NCBI GenBank assembly: GCA_023393265.1
Contig: JAEWME010000455.1
Location: 1-5,383, forward strand
Direction: 5' to 3'
DNA: 5,383 bases
Source of the DNA: Bacteroidota bacterium
GTDB lineage: Bacteria > Bacteroidota > Bacteroidia > Bacteroidales > Prolixibacteraceae
The position numbers and the translations under genes are program-made. Each line of letters opens with the position of its first letter. The first letter of the stretch is position 1. The notes under the pieces are model-generated. The model saw only the letters and a program-made list of their open reading frames with translations, had not been told where the DNA came from and made no database searches. Of the stretch, positions 1-5,383 are shown piece after piece.

Positions 1-1
1 C

Positions 2-934
2 TGCCATCACCTCATCGGCAAATGCGGTACACTCTTTTTCGAACGAATGGTCGCCGGTTACTTTGTTACTGATTTCGGCCAGTTGCCTGAGCGAAGTCAC
101 AGCAAACAGATTCGATGGAATGAGAAAACCGTAAGTCGTTGCATCGTCGGAAGGACGGAACGCAGAGTTGATCAGTCCCACCGGCTTCAGCGGCCGACCA
201 TATCCGCCATTCGAAAGCGTATCGAGCTGACGTGTGGTTTGGCGCTCAAATTTATAAGGTCCAGGTCCGTTTTTGCGCTGCTGCGTTCTGAAAGTATCCA
301 CAATGGTCCGGGCTGCTTTCTGCCAATCGGCATCAAAAACCGAGGTATCACCTGTCACTTTCCAGTAATGATATGCCAGACGAACAGTGTAACAAAGCGA
401 ATCGATCTCCCATTTCCGTTCGTGCAAGCCAGGCTTCATATCAGTTTGGTCGCTCATCCATTCGCCGGGAACCAGTTCCTTGTTAAACGCGTTGGCATAC
501 GGATCGAGCAACACGCACTGCGTTTGCCGGTTGACGACTCCAGCCAGCACGGATTTCAACTCCTGATCATCTTTGGCCAGCGGCAAATAAGGCCAAACCT
601 GAGCCGACGAGTCGCGAAGCCACATGGCATGAATGTCGCCGGTGATCACGAAAGTATCGGGCTTGCCATTTTTTGTTCCAACCTCCACGGTAGTGTCGAG
701 CGTGTTCGGGAAACAGTTTTCGAACATCCAGGCCAATTTCGGATCGCTTATTTTTGCCTTGGTTGCCTTGATGGTTTCTTCTACCGCTTTAGAGGTGAAA
801 TGCGGTTTTGCCGGTCGTTTGCTCACGTAAGTCACTCCTGAAAGAGACCCGGCCAGTAATTTTCCAGATCCGGCTACCGCAATTGCCGCCAGGCTTAGGC
901 CGCTGTTCCGGATAAAATTTCTGCGTGTTGTCAT
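2..934 (-). CDS. GH125 exo-alpha-1,6-mannosidase (metal-independent alpha-mannosidase), N-terminal part, cut by left edge
   Basis: The frame opens with ATG at 934 and runs without a stop to the left edge (311 codons), so the C-terminus is missing. The family is about 450-490 residues, so roughly a third is absent. GH125 enzymes remove terminal alpha-1,6-linked mannose with inversion and without a metal. Family-typical segments seen are GDIHAMWLRDSSAQVWPY (99-116), QTDMKPGLHERKWEIDSLCY (163-182) and FRPSDDATTYGFLIPSN (259-275). The general base glutamate known from the family probably lies beyond the edge, so catalytic completeness cannot be judged. The N-terminus carries a twin-arginine motif, TRRNFIR (3-9), followed by an Ala/Leu/Gly-rich stretch to about residue 30, which points to export into the periplasm. 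It starts 33 bp after the GH92 stop on the same strand. Its likely role is the final trimming of alpha-1,6 manno-oligosaccharides exposed by GH92 and released by GH76. Confidence 0.93.
   Translation of the reverse strand, partial: MTTRRNFIRNSGLSLAAIAVAGSGKLLAGSLSGVTYVSKRPAKPHFTSKAVEETIKATKAKISDPKLAWMFENCFPNTLDTTVEVGTKNGKPDTFVITGDIHAMWLRDSSAQVWPYLPLAKDDQELKSVLAGVVNRQTQCVLLDPYANAFNKELVPGEWMSDQTDMKPGLHERKWEIDSLCYTVRLAYHYWKVTGDTSVFDADWQKAARTIVDTFRTQQRKNGPGPYKFERQTTRQLDTLSNGGYGRPLKPVGLINSAFRPSDDATTYGFLIPSNLFAVTSLRQLAEISNKVTGDHSFEKECTAFADEVMA
908..928 (-). other. Twin-arginine (Tat) export motif of the GH125 protein
   Basis: Residues 3-9 read TRRNFIR, which fits the Tat consensus (S/T)-R-R-x-F-(L/I)-K with Arg in the last place. 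A moderately hydrophobic segment rich in Ala, Leu and Gly follows (residues 12-30). No clean A-x-A cleavage site is seen, so the mature N-terminus is uncertain. The GH92 and GH76 proteins next door have ordinary Sec signals instead. Confidence 0.7.
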
Positions 935-967
935 ATTGGTTTAAAGTTTATTATTCAAGGTTTAAAA
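935..967 (-). other. Short GH92-GH125 intergenic spacer
   Basis: This 33-bp AT-rich spacer holds no visible terminator hairpin, no Shine-Dalgarno sequence and no TAnnTTTG promoter box. The spacing supports co-transcription of GH92 and GH125. An A/T-rich leader without Shine-Dalgarno is normal for Bacteroidota. Confidence 0.5.
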
Positions 968-3094
968 TCATTCCGTAGTAATTACCAGTGCCTTACCTTT
1001 TTTCAGTTCATCATGAGAAATAAAGTAGCCATCGATTTTTTTTCCGTCGTAGGTGATGCTTTTAATCTTCTTTCCTGAATTCTTCTTTACCACGGTGAAA
1101 GTTTTATTTTCAAGCTCAAATTCCACTTTGTCGAATAGCGGAACAGAAACGATATATTCAGGATCGGCAGGAGAAAAAGTGTATAAACCGATGGCAGTAA
1201 GCACGTACCATGACGAATTTTCACCGGCGTCATCCATTCCTGAATAGGCCAGTTTATCTTTTCCCATGTCATAAAAATGATTCATGATACTGTCCAGCAT
1301 CACCTGCGATTTTTCCTGTTTCCCGACAAAATAATACAGCCACGGGAAACTGTGGTCGGGCTGGTTGCCGTGGCAATACTGGCCAATAAATCCTGAAATA
1401 TTATAAGCCTCGCGGCCTTTATAAGGCGTTGAGAAAAGTCCGTCGAGTTTTTTCTCGAAATCGGCCGGACTCTTATACAGCCCGATCAGTCCCTGCACAT
1501 CGTGGGGGGCAAAAAAGCTCGACTGCCAGGCATTGGCTTCGCGGTACATGTATTCGTAAAAAATTTCTTCCGGATCGAACCGTTTGATCCATTCGCCATT
1601 CGCCAGGCGTCCGCGCATAAAGCCAGTCGATGAATCGAACATGTTCTTGTAATTACCGGTGCGTTTCATCAGCATGTTGTAGTCGTCGGGTTTTCCAAGC
1701 GCTTTGGCGAGTTGTGCCACGGCGTAATCGTCGTAAGCATATTCGAGTGTTTTGGTAACTCCGGCAGCAGCAACGGTTTCCAACGTTGGATCTGCAATGT
1801 CCGGTTCGGAAATATACCCCTTTTCAATGTATTCCATCACCCGCGGACGACTCCGGTTTTCCATTGTGGCATTGCGCAGTAAAAGATCATAAGCTTTCTT
1901 CACATCGAATCCATGAATGCCGCGCAGGTAGGTTCCGGCAATGAAAGGTGCAGCGTGGTCGCCATGAAAAAATGTCGGCATAAAACCGGTAAGCTCGCCT
2001 TTGTCGATAAGCGATTTGATGACATTTTCGGTCACTTTGGGCGACAGCATTCCAAGCAGAACCAGCTTGTTCCGGTAATCGTCCCACAAAGATGGTTCGG
2101 TGTAATAATCAAATCCTTTATTCACGACATTACCATTCATATCGGTGAAATCGCCATTGACGTCGCTGCGAAGCGCCGGCCACAAAAACGAACGGTAAAG
2201 CGTTGAATAGAAAAGTCCTTTTTGCCGCTCGGTACCACCCGTAACTTTTATTTTCGACAAAAGCGCTTCCCATGTCTGGGCGGCTTCGTTCCTAACCTTC
2301 TGAAACGATTTGCCCAACAACTCTTTTTCAAGATTCTCTTTTGCATTGGCAATGCTCACGAATGAGAAACCGATCTGCAGTTCGAGCGCTTTGGGCGAAT
2401 CGGCAAAACTAACCACCGAGATCACATGGTCACCGTCTTTTTGCTGCTCAATGTTTTTGATGGTATGGTTGGCAACGGCATAGAAATACATTTTTTCGCC
2501 AGCTTGCTGAAATCCTTCAAAAACCCGATCGCCATTCTGATGGATTTCCCAGTTACGCACCCGTTCGTTCGAGCGCGACAGATCGACAATCAGCTTTTTA
2601 CCTTCATTTTCCTCAAAAGTGTATTTGTGAAATGCACACCGTAATGTGGAAGTTAGCTCGGCATTAACATGATATCGTTCCAGATAAACCTGGTAATAAC
2701 CGGGATGAGCCGACTCGTTTGAGTGACTATATGGTGAGCAATAATCTTCAGGAGAAAACTTACCGTTTGCCGGAAGCAGCGGAATGTGACAAAGGTTCCA
2801 ATGTCCTTTGCTGGTGTGCGTGAACGCGTAAATCACCGTGTCTTCGTATTGATATCCCGAGCCACTGTGGAACAAAGTAACCGGACTTAATTGCACCATC
2901 GCGTTGGGAAGCGAAGCACCCGGAAAAACTTCGGCACCCCAGGTGCGGTGGGTTGGTTTGTACCCGATGTCGATGCTGTCCCACAATGTGGCAGTTCCCA
3001 GAAACGGATTTACGTAGTTGGTAAGTGGTTTCTGTGCTCCTGAATAGCTAAAAAATGAACAGACAAAGATCAGGATAAAAAAATATTTTATCAT
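968..3094 (-). CDS. GH92 family alpha-mannosidase-like protein with Gln in place of the catalytic acid; possible mannosyl-phosphate hydrolase
   Basis: This is a 708-residue protein, slightly short for GH92 (usually about 730-770) but complete at both ends. GH92 enzymes are calcium-dependent, inverting exo-alpha-mannosidases. Residues 1-20 form a Sec signal with probable cleavage after SYSGA; no lipobox is present, so the protein is likely periplasmic. The N-terminal beta-sandwich begins with YVNPFLGT (27-34) and PGASLPNAMVQLSP (58-71). The C-terminal (alpha/alpha)6 domain shows SLWDDYR (335-341), FHGDHAAPFIAGTY (376-389), KTLEYAYDD (448-456), NAWQSSFFAPHDVQGL (521-536), CHGNQPDHSFPWLY (574-587) and GMDDAGENSSWY (619-630). 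The aspartates at 621-622 fall in the segment that carries the proposed base. The general acid, normally Glu in HGNEP, is Gln578 here (codon CAG at 1361-1363). That change suggests a substrate with a leaving group needing no protonation, such as mannose-1-phospho-6-mannose, or loss of activity. Family assignment is firm; specificity is inferred. Confidence 0.94.
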   Translation of the reverse strand: MIKYFFILIFVCSFFSYSGAQKPLTNYVNPFLGTATLWDSIDIGYKPTHRTWGAEVFPGASLPNAMVQLSPVTLFHSGSGYQYEDTVIYAFTHTSKGHWNLCHIPLLPANGKFSPEDYCSPYSHSNESAHPGYYQVYLERYHVNAELTSTLRCAFHKYTFEENEGKKLIVDLSRSNERVRNWEIHQNGDRVFEGFQQAGEKMYFYAVANHTIKNIEQQKDGDHVISVVSFADSPKALELQIGFSFVSIANAKENLEKELLGKSFQKVRNEAAQTWEALLSKIKVTGGTERQKGLFYSTLYRSFLWPALRSDVNGDFTDMNGNVVNKGFDYYTEPSLWDDYRNKLVLLGMLSPKVTENVIKSLIDKGELTGFMPTFFHGDHAAPFIAGTYLRGIHGFDVKKAYDLLLRNATMENRSRPRVMEYIEKGYISEPDIADPTLETVAAAGVTKTLEYAYDDYAVAQLAKALGKPDDYNMLMKRTGNYKNMFDSSTGFMRGRLANGEWIKRFDPEEIFYEYMYREANAWQSSFFAPHDVQGLIGLYKSPADFEKKLDGLFSTPYKGREAYNISGFIGQYCHGNQPDHSFPWLYYFVGKQEKSQVMLDSIMNHFYDMGKDKLAYSGMDDAGENSSWYVLTAIGLYTFSPADPEYIVSVPLFDKVEFELENKTFTVVKKNSGKKIKSITYDGKKIDGYFISHDELKKGKALVITTE

Positions 3095-3150
3095 CAGAGT
3101 TGGTTTTAGGATGTGTGTTATGGTCTCCCTTCGGAGTCCGCTATATTGAT
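3095..3150 (-). other. GH76-GH92 intergenic spacer with a small hairpin
   Basis: This 56-bp spacer contains, on the transcribed strand, GGACTCCGAAGGGAGACC (3122-3139). It can fold as CTCC/GGAG around a GAAG loop, extended by two G-C pairs beyond an A-A mismatch. No U-tract follows, so it is unlikely to terminate transcription; it might stabilise or mark an mRNA end, or be chance. No promoter-like box or Shine-Dalgarno sequence is seen before the GH92 ATG. Confidence 0.3.
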
Positions 3151-4290
3151 CTAATTATCAAAAAGTCCTTCTTTATTTATCAGTGCTGCAGCTTCCATCA
3201 GCATGGCACCACTCGATTGGGTGGTCAGCTCGGTTGTTGAACCCGGTTTGTTTTTCCAGTACGAGCTATATGTGACCAGTTGTTTGTTCGTCCCCTGTTT
3301 CCAGAGTAGCTCGGCATTGTGTTTCAGGAAAGTGACATAGCGTCGTTTTGTTGCCTGATCGAGGTCGGGAACAAGAATTAGTTGCGTGAAGTATCGGACA
3401 AAAACACCTTTAAAAAGTCCGCCATCACCATCGCCTTCACTTTTCAGGAGCCTGTCGTTACTGTCCACTAAATTATTGAGTGTGTAGTCGGCTGCTTTGA
3501 TAGCATCATTCAGATAGCCTTTTTCGCCTGTAATGTAATAGAGTTCTACAGCCGATCCGAGGAAAGTTCCCTGGTTATAAGTGAAAATCCAACTGGTTTG
3601 TACATTCCCGCTGCGGCTGTCGATGTTGTCGTAAACAGAGCCATTGGCCGGGTTGAAAAGAACTTCTTTTTCCCAGTCGTAAATTTTAAGCGCCCATTCT
3701 TTGTTTGCCGCATCGCCAAACTGCCGGAACAAACGTGCCGCGAGAATACAGGCGGGGCCGTTGGAACAGGCATTTTTGCTGTATGGCTGGTCCTTTTTCC
3801 AGGAGATTCCGCCCCCAGCGTTGCTGTTCCATCCTGTTTTGATGTCGTTCCACACATCGATGGCAGAAGATTTATATTTTTCATCCTGAGTAGCATTGAA
3901 AGCCCTCAGCATGGCCAAAGCATTCCATTCCATGTCGTCGTAAAAAACATTCAGGAAAGTATTGCCATTCTTTTTCTTCACGCCCTCGTACCAATCGTCG
4001 ATGGTAGTGCGGTACAACTGATTGTTTGTTCGCAGGTAGGCATCGATGGCTACATCGAGCGCATGAGCCTGCGGCCAGTAGTTAAAATCTTTTCTTCCGC
4101 TGTTATCAAAATTGAAATAGTCGTCAGCGGTGTTCCAGTATGAATATATAAAAGCCTGACTACTGCTGTCGGCAGCGGCTGTCCAGTTTACCGAAGCCTC
4201 GGTTCCTCCTCCATCTACCGGAGAATCGTCCTTCCCGCAGGAACTCAGCAAAAATATCAGGGCAAATAAAAGATAACAGCTTCTGTACAT
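3151..4290 (-). CDS. GH76 endo-alpha-1,6-mannanase, surface lipoprotein
   Basis: This is a complete 379-residue protein, a normal size for a single-domain GH76. GH76 enzymes cut internal alpha-1,6-mannosidic bonds of mannan backbones with retention of configuration. The family's adjacent catalytic aspartates are visible in YDDMEW (117-122; Asp118 and Asp119). Other family-typical segments are FNYWPQAHALDVAIDAY (69-85), GGGISWKKDQPYSKNACSN (159-177), TYNQGTFLGSAVELYY (237-252), FKGVFVRYF (293-301) and TTQSSGAMLMEAAALI (356-371). The signal peptide ends in the lipobox LSSC (15-18), so Cys18 would be lipidated. The residues GKDDS just after it resemble the acidic lipoprotein export signal that sends Bacteroidota lipoproteins to the cell surface. 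A Gly/acidic linker (about 19-32) leads into the catalytic domain. The gene follows the SusE-like gene, as often happens in mannan PULs, so the enzyme probably makes the first cut on glycan held at the surface. Confidence 0.95.
   Translation of the reverse strand: MYRSCYLLFALIFLLSSCGKDDSPVDGGGTEASVNWTAAADSSSQAFIYSYWNTADDYFNFDNSGRKDFNYWPQAHALDVAIDAYLRTNNQLYRTTIDDWYEGVKKKNGNTFLNVFYDDMEWNALAMLRAFNATQDEKYKSSAIDVWNDIKTGWNSNAGGGISWKKDQPYSKNACSNGPACILAARLFRQFGDAANKEWALKIYDWEKEVLFNPANGSVYDNIDSRSGNVQTSWIFTYNQGTFLGSAVELYYITGEKGYLNDAIKAADYTLNNLVDSNDRLLKSEGDGDGGLFKGVFVRYFTQLILVPDLDQATKRRYVTFLKHNAELLWKQGTNKQLVTYSSYWKNKPGSTTELTTQSSGAMLMEAAALINKEGLFDN
4235..4239 (-). other. Lipobox cysteine and start of the export tag in GH76
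   Basis: The GH76 signal peptide ends LLSSC, with Cys18 encoded at 4237-4239. Residues 19-23 read GKDDS. An acidic, Lys-containing tag directly after the lipidated Cys fits the surface lipoprotein export signals described in Capnocytophaga and Bacteroides. Surface location is inferred from this tag alone. Confidence 0.65.
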
Positions 4291-4310
4291 TGTTGTTTGA
4301 ATTAAGTAAA

Positions 4311-4329
4311 GAAGCTGTACTGTAGCTTC
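4311..4329 (-). terminator. Competing hairpin (stem B), possible weak terminator or attenuator
   Basis: GAAGCT (4311-4316) and AGCTTC (4324-4329) are perfect complements around a 7-base loop. In the transcript the hairpin is followed by TTTACTT. Its loop and right arm are built from the downstream arm of stem A, so stems A and B cannot both form. The stem is short and the U-tract is interrupted, so termination would be inefficient at most. This is inferred from sequence only. Confidence 0.35.
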
Positions 4330-4366
4330 CGGCTATCGGTTTTACTGACAACCGAACCTACAGTAC
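4317..4366 (-). repeat. Long inverted repeat (stem A) in the SusE-GH76 spacer
   Basis: GTACTGTAG at 4317-4325 and CTACAGTAC at 4358-4366 are perfect 9-bp complements. Nested inside is a second 6-bp stem, TCGGTT (4336-4341) with AACCGA (4350-4355). In the minus-strand transcript this makes a two-tier hairpin with an asymmetric internal loop. The sequence after it (AGCTTCTTTACTT) is only weakly U-rich, so a partial terminator or an RNA-processing and stability element fits better than a strong terminator. Confidence 0.6.
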
Positions 4367-4390
4367 AACTTTCAGTTTATAATTGATTAA

Positions 4391-5383
4391 TTATTGATCT
4401 CCAACTTTCACAACAGAATGGGTGTAAGGTTCTTCTGCAGTGAAATACCAGGTCAGGTCAACAAGCGCCATATCCATTTCGCCGGCAAATTTCCATTTAT
4501 CTTCCCAACGGTCGCTGGAAACCGGAGCCATGTAATAATACGAGGCCGGGCTCGAAGCGTTTGGTCTGCTGTCGGTTTTGTTGGCAGTTCCCCACCATTC
4601 GTAAACGGTTTCGCCTGCTGCATTAATGGTTGTCATTCTGAATTTATAGCGTTCGTCGCGGCCCCAGCCTTCCTGCTTGAAAGTAAGTGGCTGAGAAGAG
4701 GCTTTCCAGACACCACCACCCTGATAAGTACCTGAGAAAAGGAATTCATCGGTCGGGCTGAAATACAACTGCATGTCGGTAATCTCGGTATATACAGCCG
4801 AACCAACATTGAAATCGAGATTGATGCGATAAACTGCCGTTTTGTCAACCGAGCTGGTTGATGTACCTTCTTTCAACTGGTTGCTGGCTACATAGAATTG
4901 GCGAGGTGTTCCAACTTTTCCATCAGTGAAATAGTAGGTTTCACCGGCTGTAAGTTTGGTGTAAACTTCAAATTCGCCGGGAGCAGTCGATTTCATCATG
5001 CTGGCATTGGCCAAAGTAGTTCCGCCTTCAGAAGCGGCACCTGTTACATACACGTCAACCGGAATCTCAGCAAAACCAGCCAAACGGGTAATTGTAATCG
5101 TGCGGGTTTCGTCGGCTTTCACATCATTGATACCTTTTGATGAAAACACGGTCCAGATCAGTTTGCCGATTTCTGACGACTGGATACCAGCCATCGCAGC
5201 AATCTTGTTCAGTTGTTTGTGGGTAATGGTAGCGTGGTTATAGCCGCCATTGTTGTCGGATGCCATGCGATAAACAGGCGAAGAAAAATCGCCACCTTCT
5301 TTATCGAAAGCAACTTCATAAAGAACCATTCCGCTGTCTTCAGCTTTGGCCGGTTCCCATTCGAAATACAATGAAGCTGAAGC
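4391..5383 (-). CDS. SusE/SusF-like surface glycan-binding protein, C-terminal part, cut by right edge
   Basis: An open frame enters from the right edge and ends at TAA (4391-4393), giving 330 residues without an N-terminus; a TTG near the edge is not a believable start. Fragment residues 1-100 match the SusE N-terminal Ig-like module: YFEWEPAKAEDSG, VLYEVAFDKEGGDFSSPVY, then NGGYNHATITHKQLNKIA and IWTVFSSKG. Residues about 108-170 form a second beta-rich module (VDVYVTGAASEGG, then PGEFEVYTKLTAGETYYFTDG). Residues about 180-330 are a C-terminal module rich in exposed aromatics (WGRDERYKF, YEWWGTANK, SYYYMAP, RWEDKWKF), possible sugar-stacking residues. The protein should be an outer-membrane lipoprotein that captures glycan for a SusC/SusD porter, with the signal peptide outside the window. 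Its position before GH76 suggests an alpha-mannan ligand. Family is fairly sure; ligand is inferred. Confidence 0.88.
   Translation of the reverse strand, partial: ASASLYFEWEPAKAEDSGMVLYEVAFDKEGGDFSSPVYRMASDNNGGYNHATITHKQLNKIAAMAGIQSSEIGKLIWTVFSSKGINDVKADETRTITITRLAGFAEIPVDVYVTGAASEGGTTLANASMMKSTAPGEFEVYTKLTAGETYYFTDGKVGTPRQFYVASNQLKEGTSTSSVDKTAVYRINLDFNVGSAVYTEITDMQLYFSPTDEFLFSGTYQGGGVWKASSQPLTFKQEGWGRDERYKFRMTTINAAGETVYEWWGTANKTDSRPNASSPASYYYMAPVSSDRWEDKWKFAGEMDMALVDLTWYFTAEEPYTHSVVKVGDQ

Larger units (their letters stand above)
4291..4390 (-). other. 100-bp spacer between the SusE-like and GH76 genes
   Basis: This is the longest gap in the window. It carries two overlapping inverted repeats, described separately, and an AT-rich leader before the GH76 ATG. 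I see no TTTG / TAnnTTTG promoter pair of the Bacteroides sigma factor. The most economical view is a processing or attenuation point inside one operon. Confidence 0.6.

Noticed and set aside
47..841. Plus-strand open frame of 264 codons opposite the GH125 gene
   Set aside because: It is fully antisense to a clear GH125 frame with strong family motifs, its translation looks like no known protein, and it has no start-site context. It is a shadow of the codon pattern on the other strand.
3059..3061. Cys12 of the GH92 protein as a lipidated cysteine
   Set aside because: The preceding residues IFV do not fit a lipobox (a small residue is needed just before Cys), and the Cys sits within the hydrophobic core of the signal.
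3122..3139. Small hairpin before GH92 as a transcription terminator
   Set aside because: The stem is only four pairs plus two beyond a mismatch, and no U-tract follows, so termination is not supported.
3598..4143. Plus-strand open frame of 181 codons opposite the GH76 gene
   Set aside because: It overlaps the GH76 coding region completely, including the catalytic Asp pair, and shows no recognisable domain.
5369..5371. TTG at the right edge as the start of the SusE-like protein
   Set aside because: The reading frame continues upstream to the edge, and the SusE module and lipoprotein signal should lie further upstream, so the gene is simply cut by the window.
1..5383. CRISPR arrays, tRNA/rRNA genes, insertion sequences or phage genes
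   Set aside because: No spaced direct repeats, no RNA gene signatures and no transposase or integrase motifs were seen on either strand.

Overview
The window looks like part of a polysaccharide utilization locus (PUL) from a Bacteroidota bacterium. The evidence is a SusE-type surface glycan-binding protein, glycoside hydrolases typical of Bacteroidota mannan PULs, a lipoprotein signal with an acidic export tag, and very few Shine-Dalgarno-like sites. Base composition is moderate and I cannot name a genus.

All four genes lie on the minus strand and read from right to left: (1) the C-terminal 330 codons of a SusE/SusF-like glycan-binding protein, cut by the right edge; (2) a complete GH76 endo-alpha-1,6-mannanase lipoprotein (3151-4290); (3) a complete GH92 alpha-mannosidase-family protein (968-3094); (4) the N-terminal 311 codons of a GH125 exo-alpha-1,6-mannosidase (2-934), cut by the left edge. 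The gaps are 100, 56 and 33 bp, no Bacteroides-type promoter is visible in them, and one operon is the simplest reading.

Together they describe breakdown of an alpha-mannan with an alpha-1,6 backbone and substituted side chains, such as fungal or yeast cell-wall mannan. The SusE-like protein would bind the glycan at the cell surface, and surface GH76 would cut exposed alpha-1,6 backbone. GH92 would strip side chains in the periplasm, and GH125 would trim alpha-1,6 manno-oligosaccharides from the end.

The most unusual point is in the GH92 protein. The motif that normally reads HGNEP, whose Glu is the general acid, reads HGNQP here (Gln578), and two other active-site segments also diverge from the usual form. 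From memory, a Glu-to-Gln change at this site occurs in a GH92 enzyme that removes mannose from mannose-1-phospho-6-mannose, where the phosphate leaving group needs no acid. This gene may therefore act on phosphomannan caps rather than ordinary alpha-1,2 side chains. A second point of interest is a pair of mutually exclusive hairpins between the SusE-like and GH76 genes.
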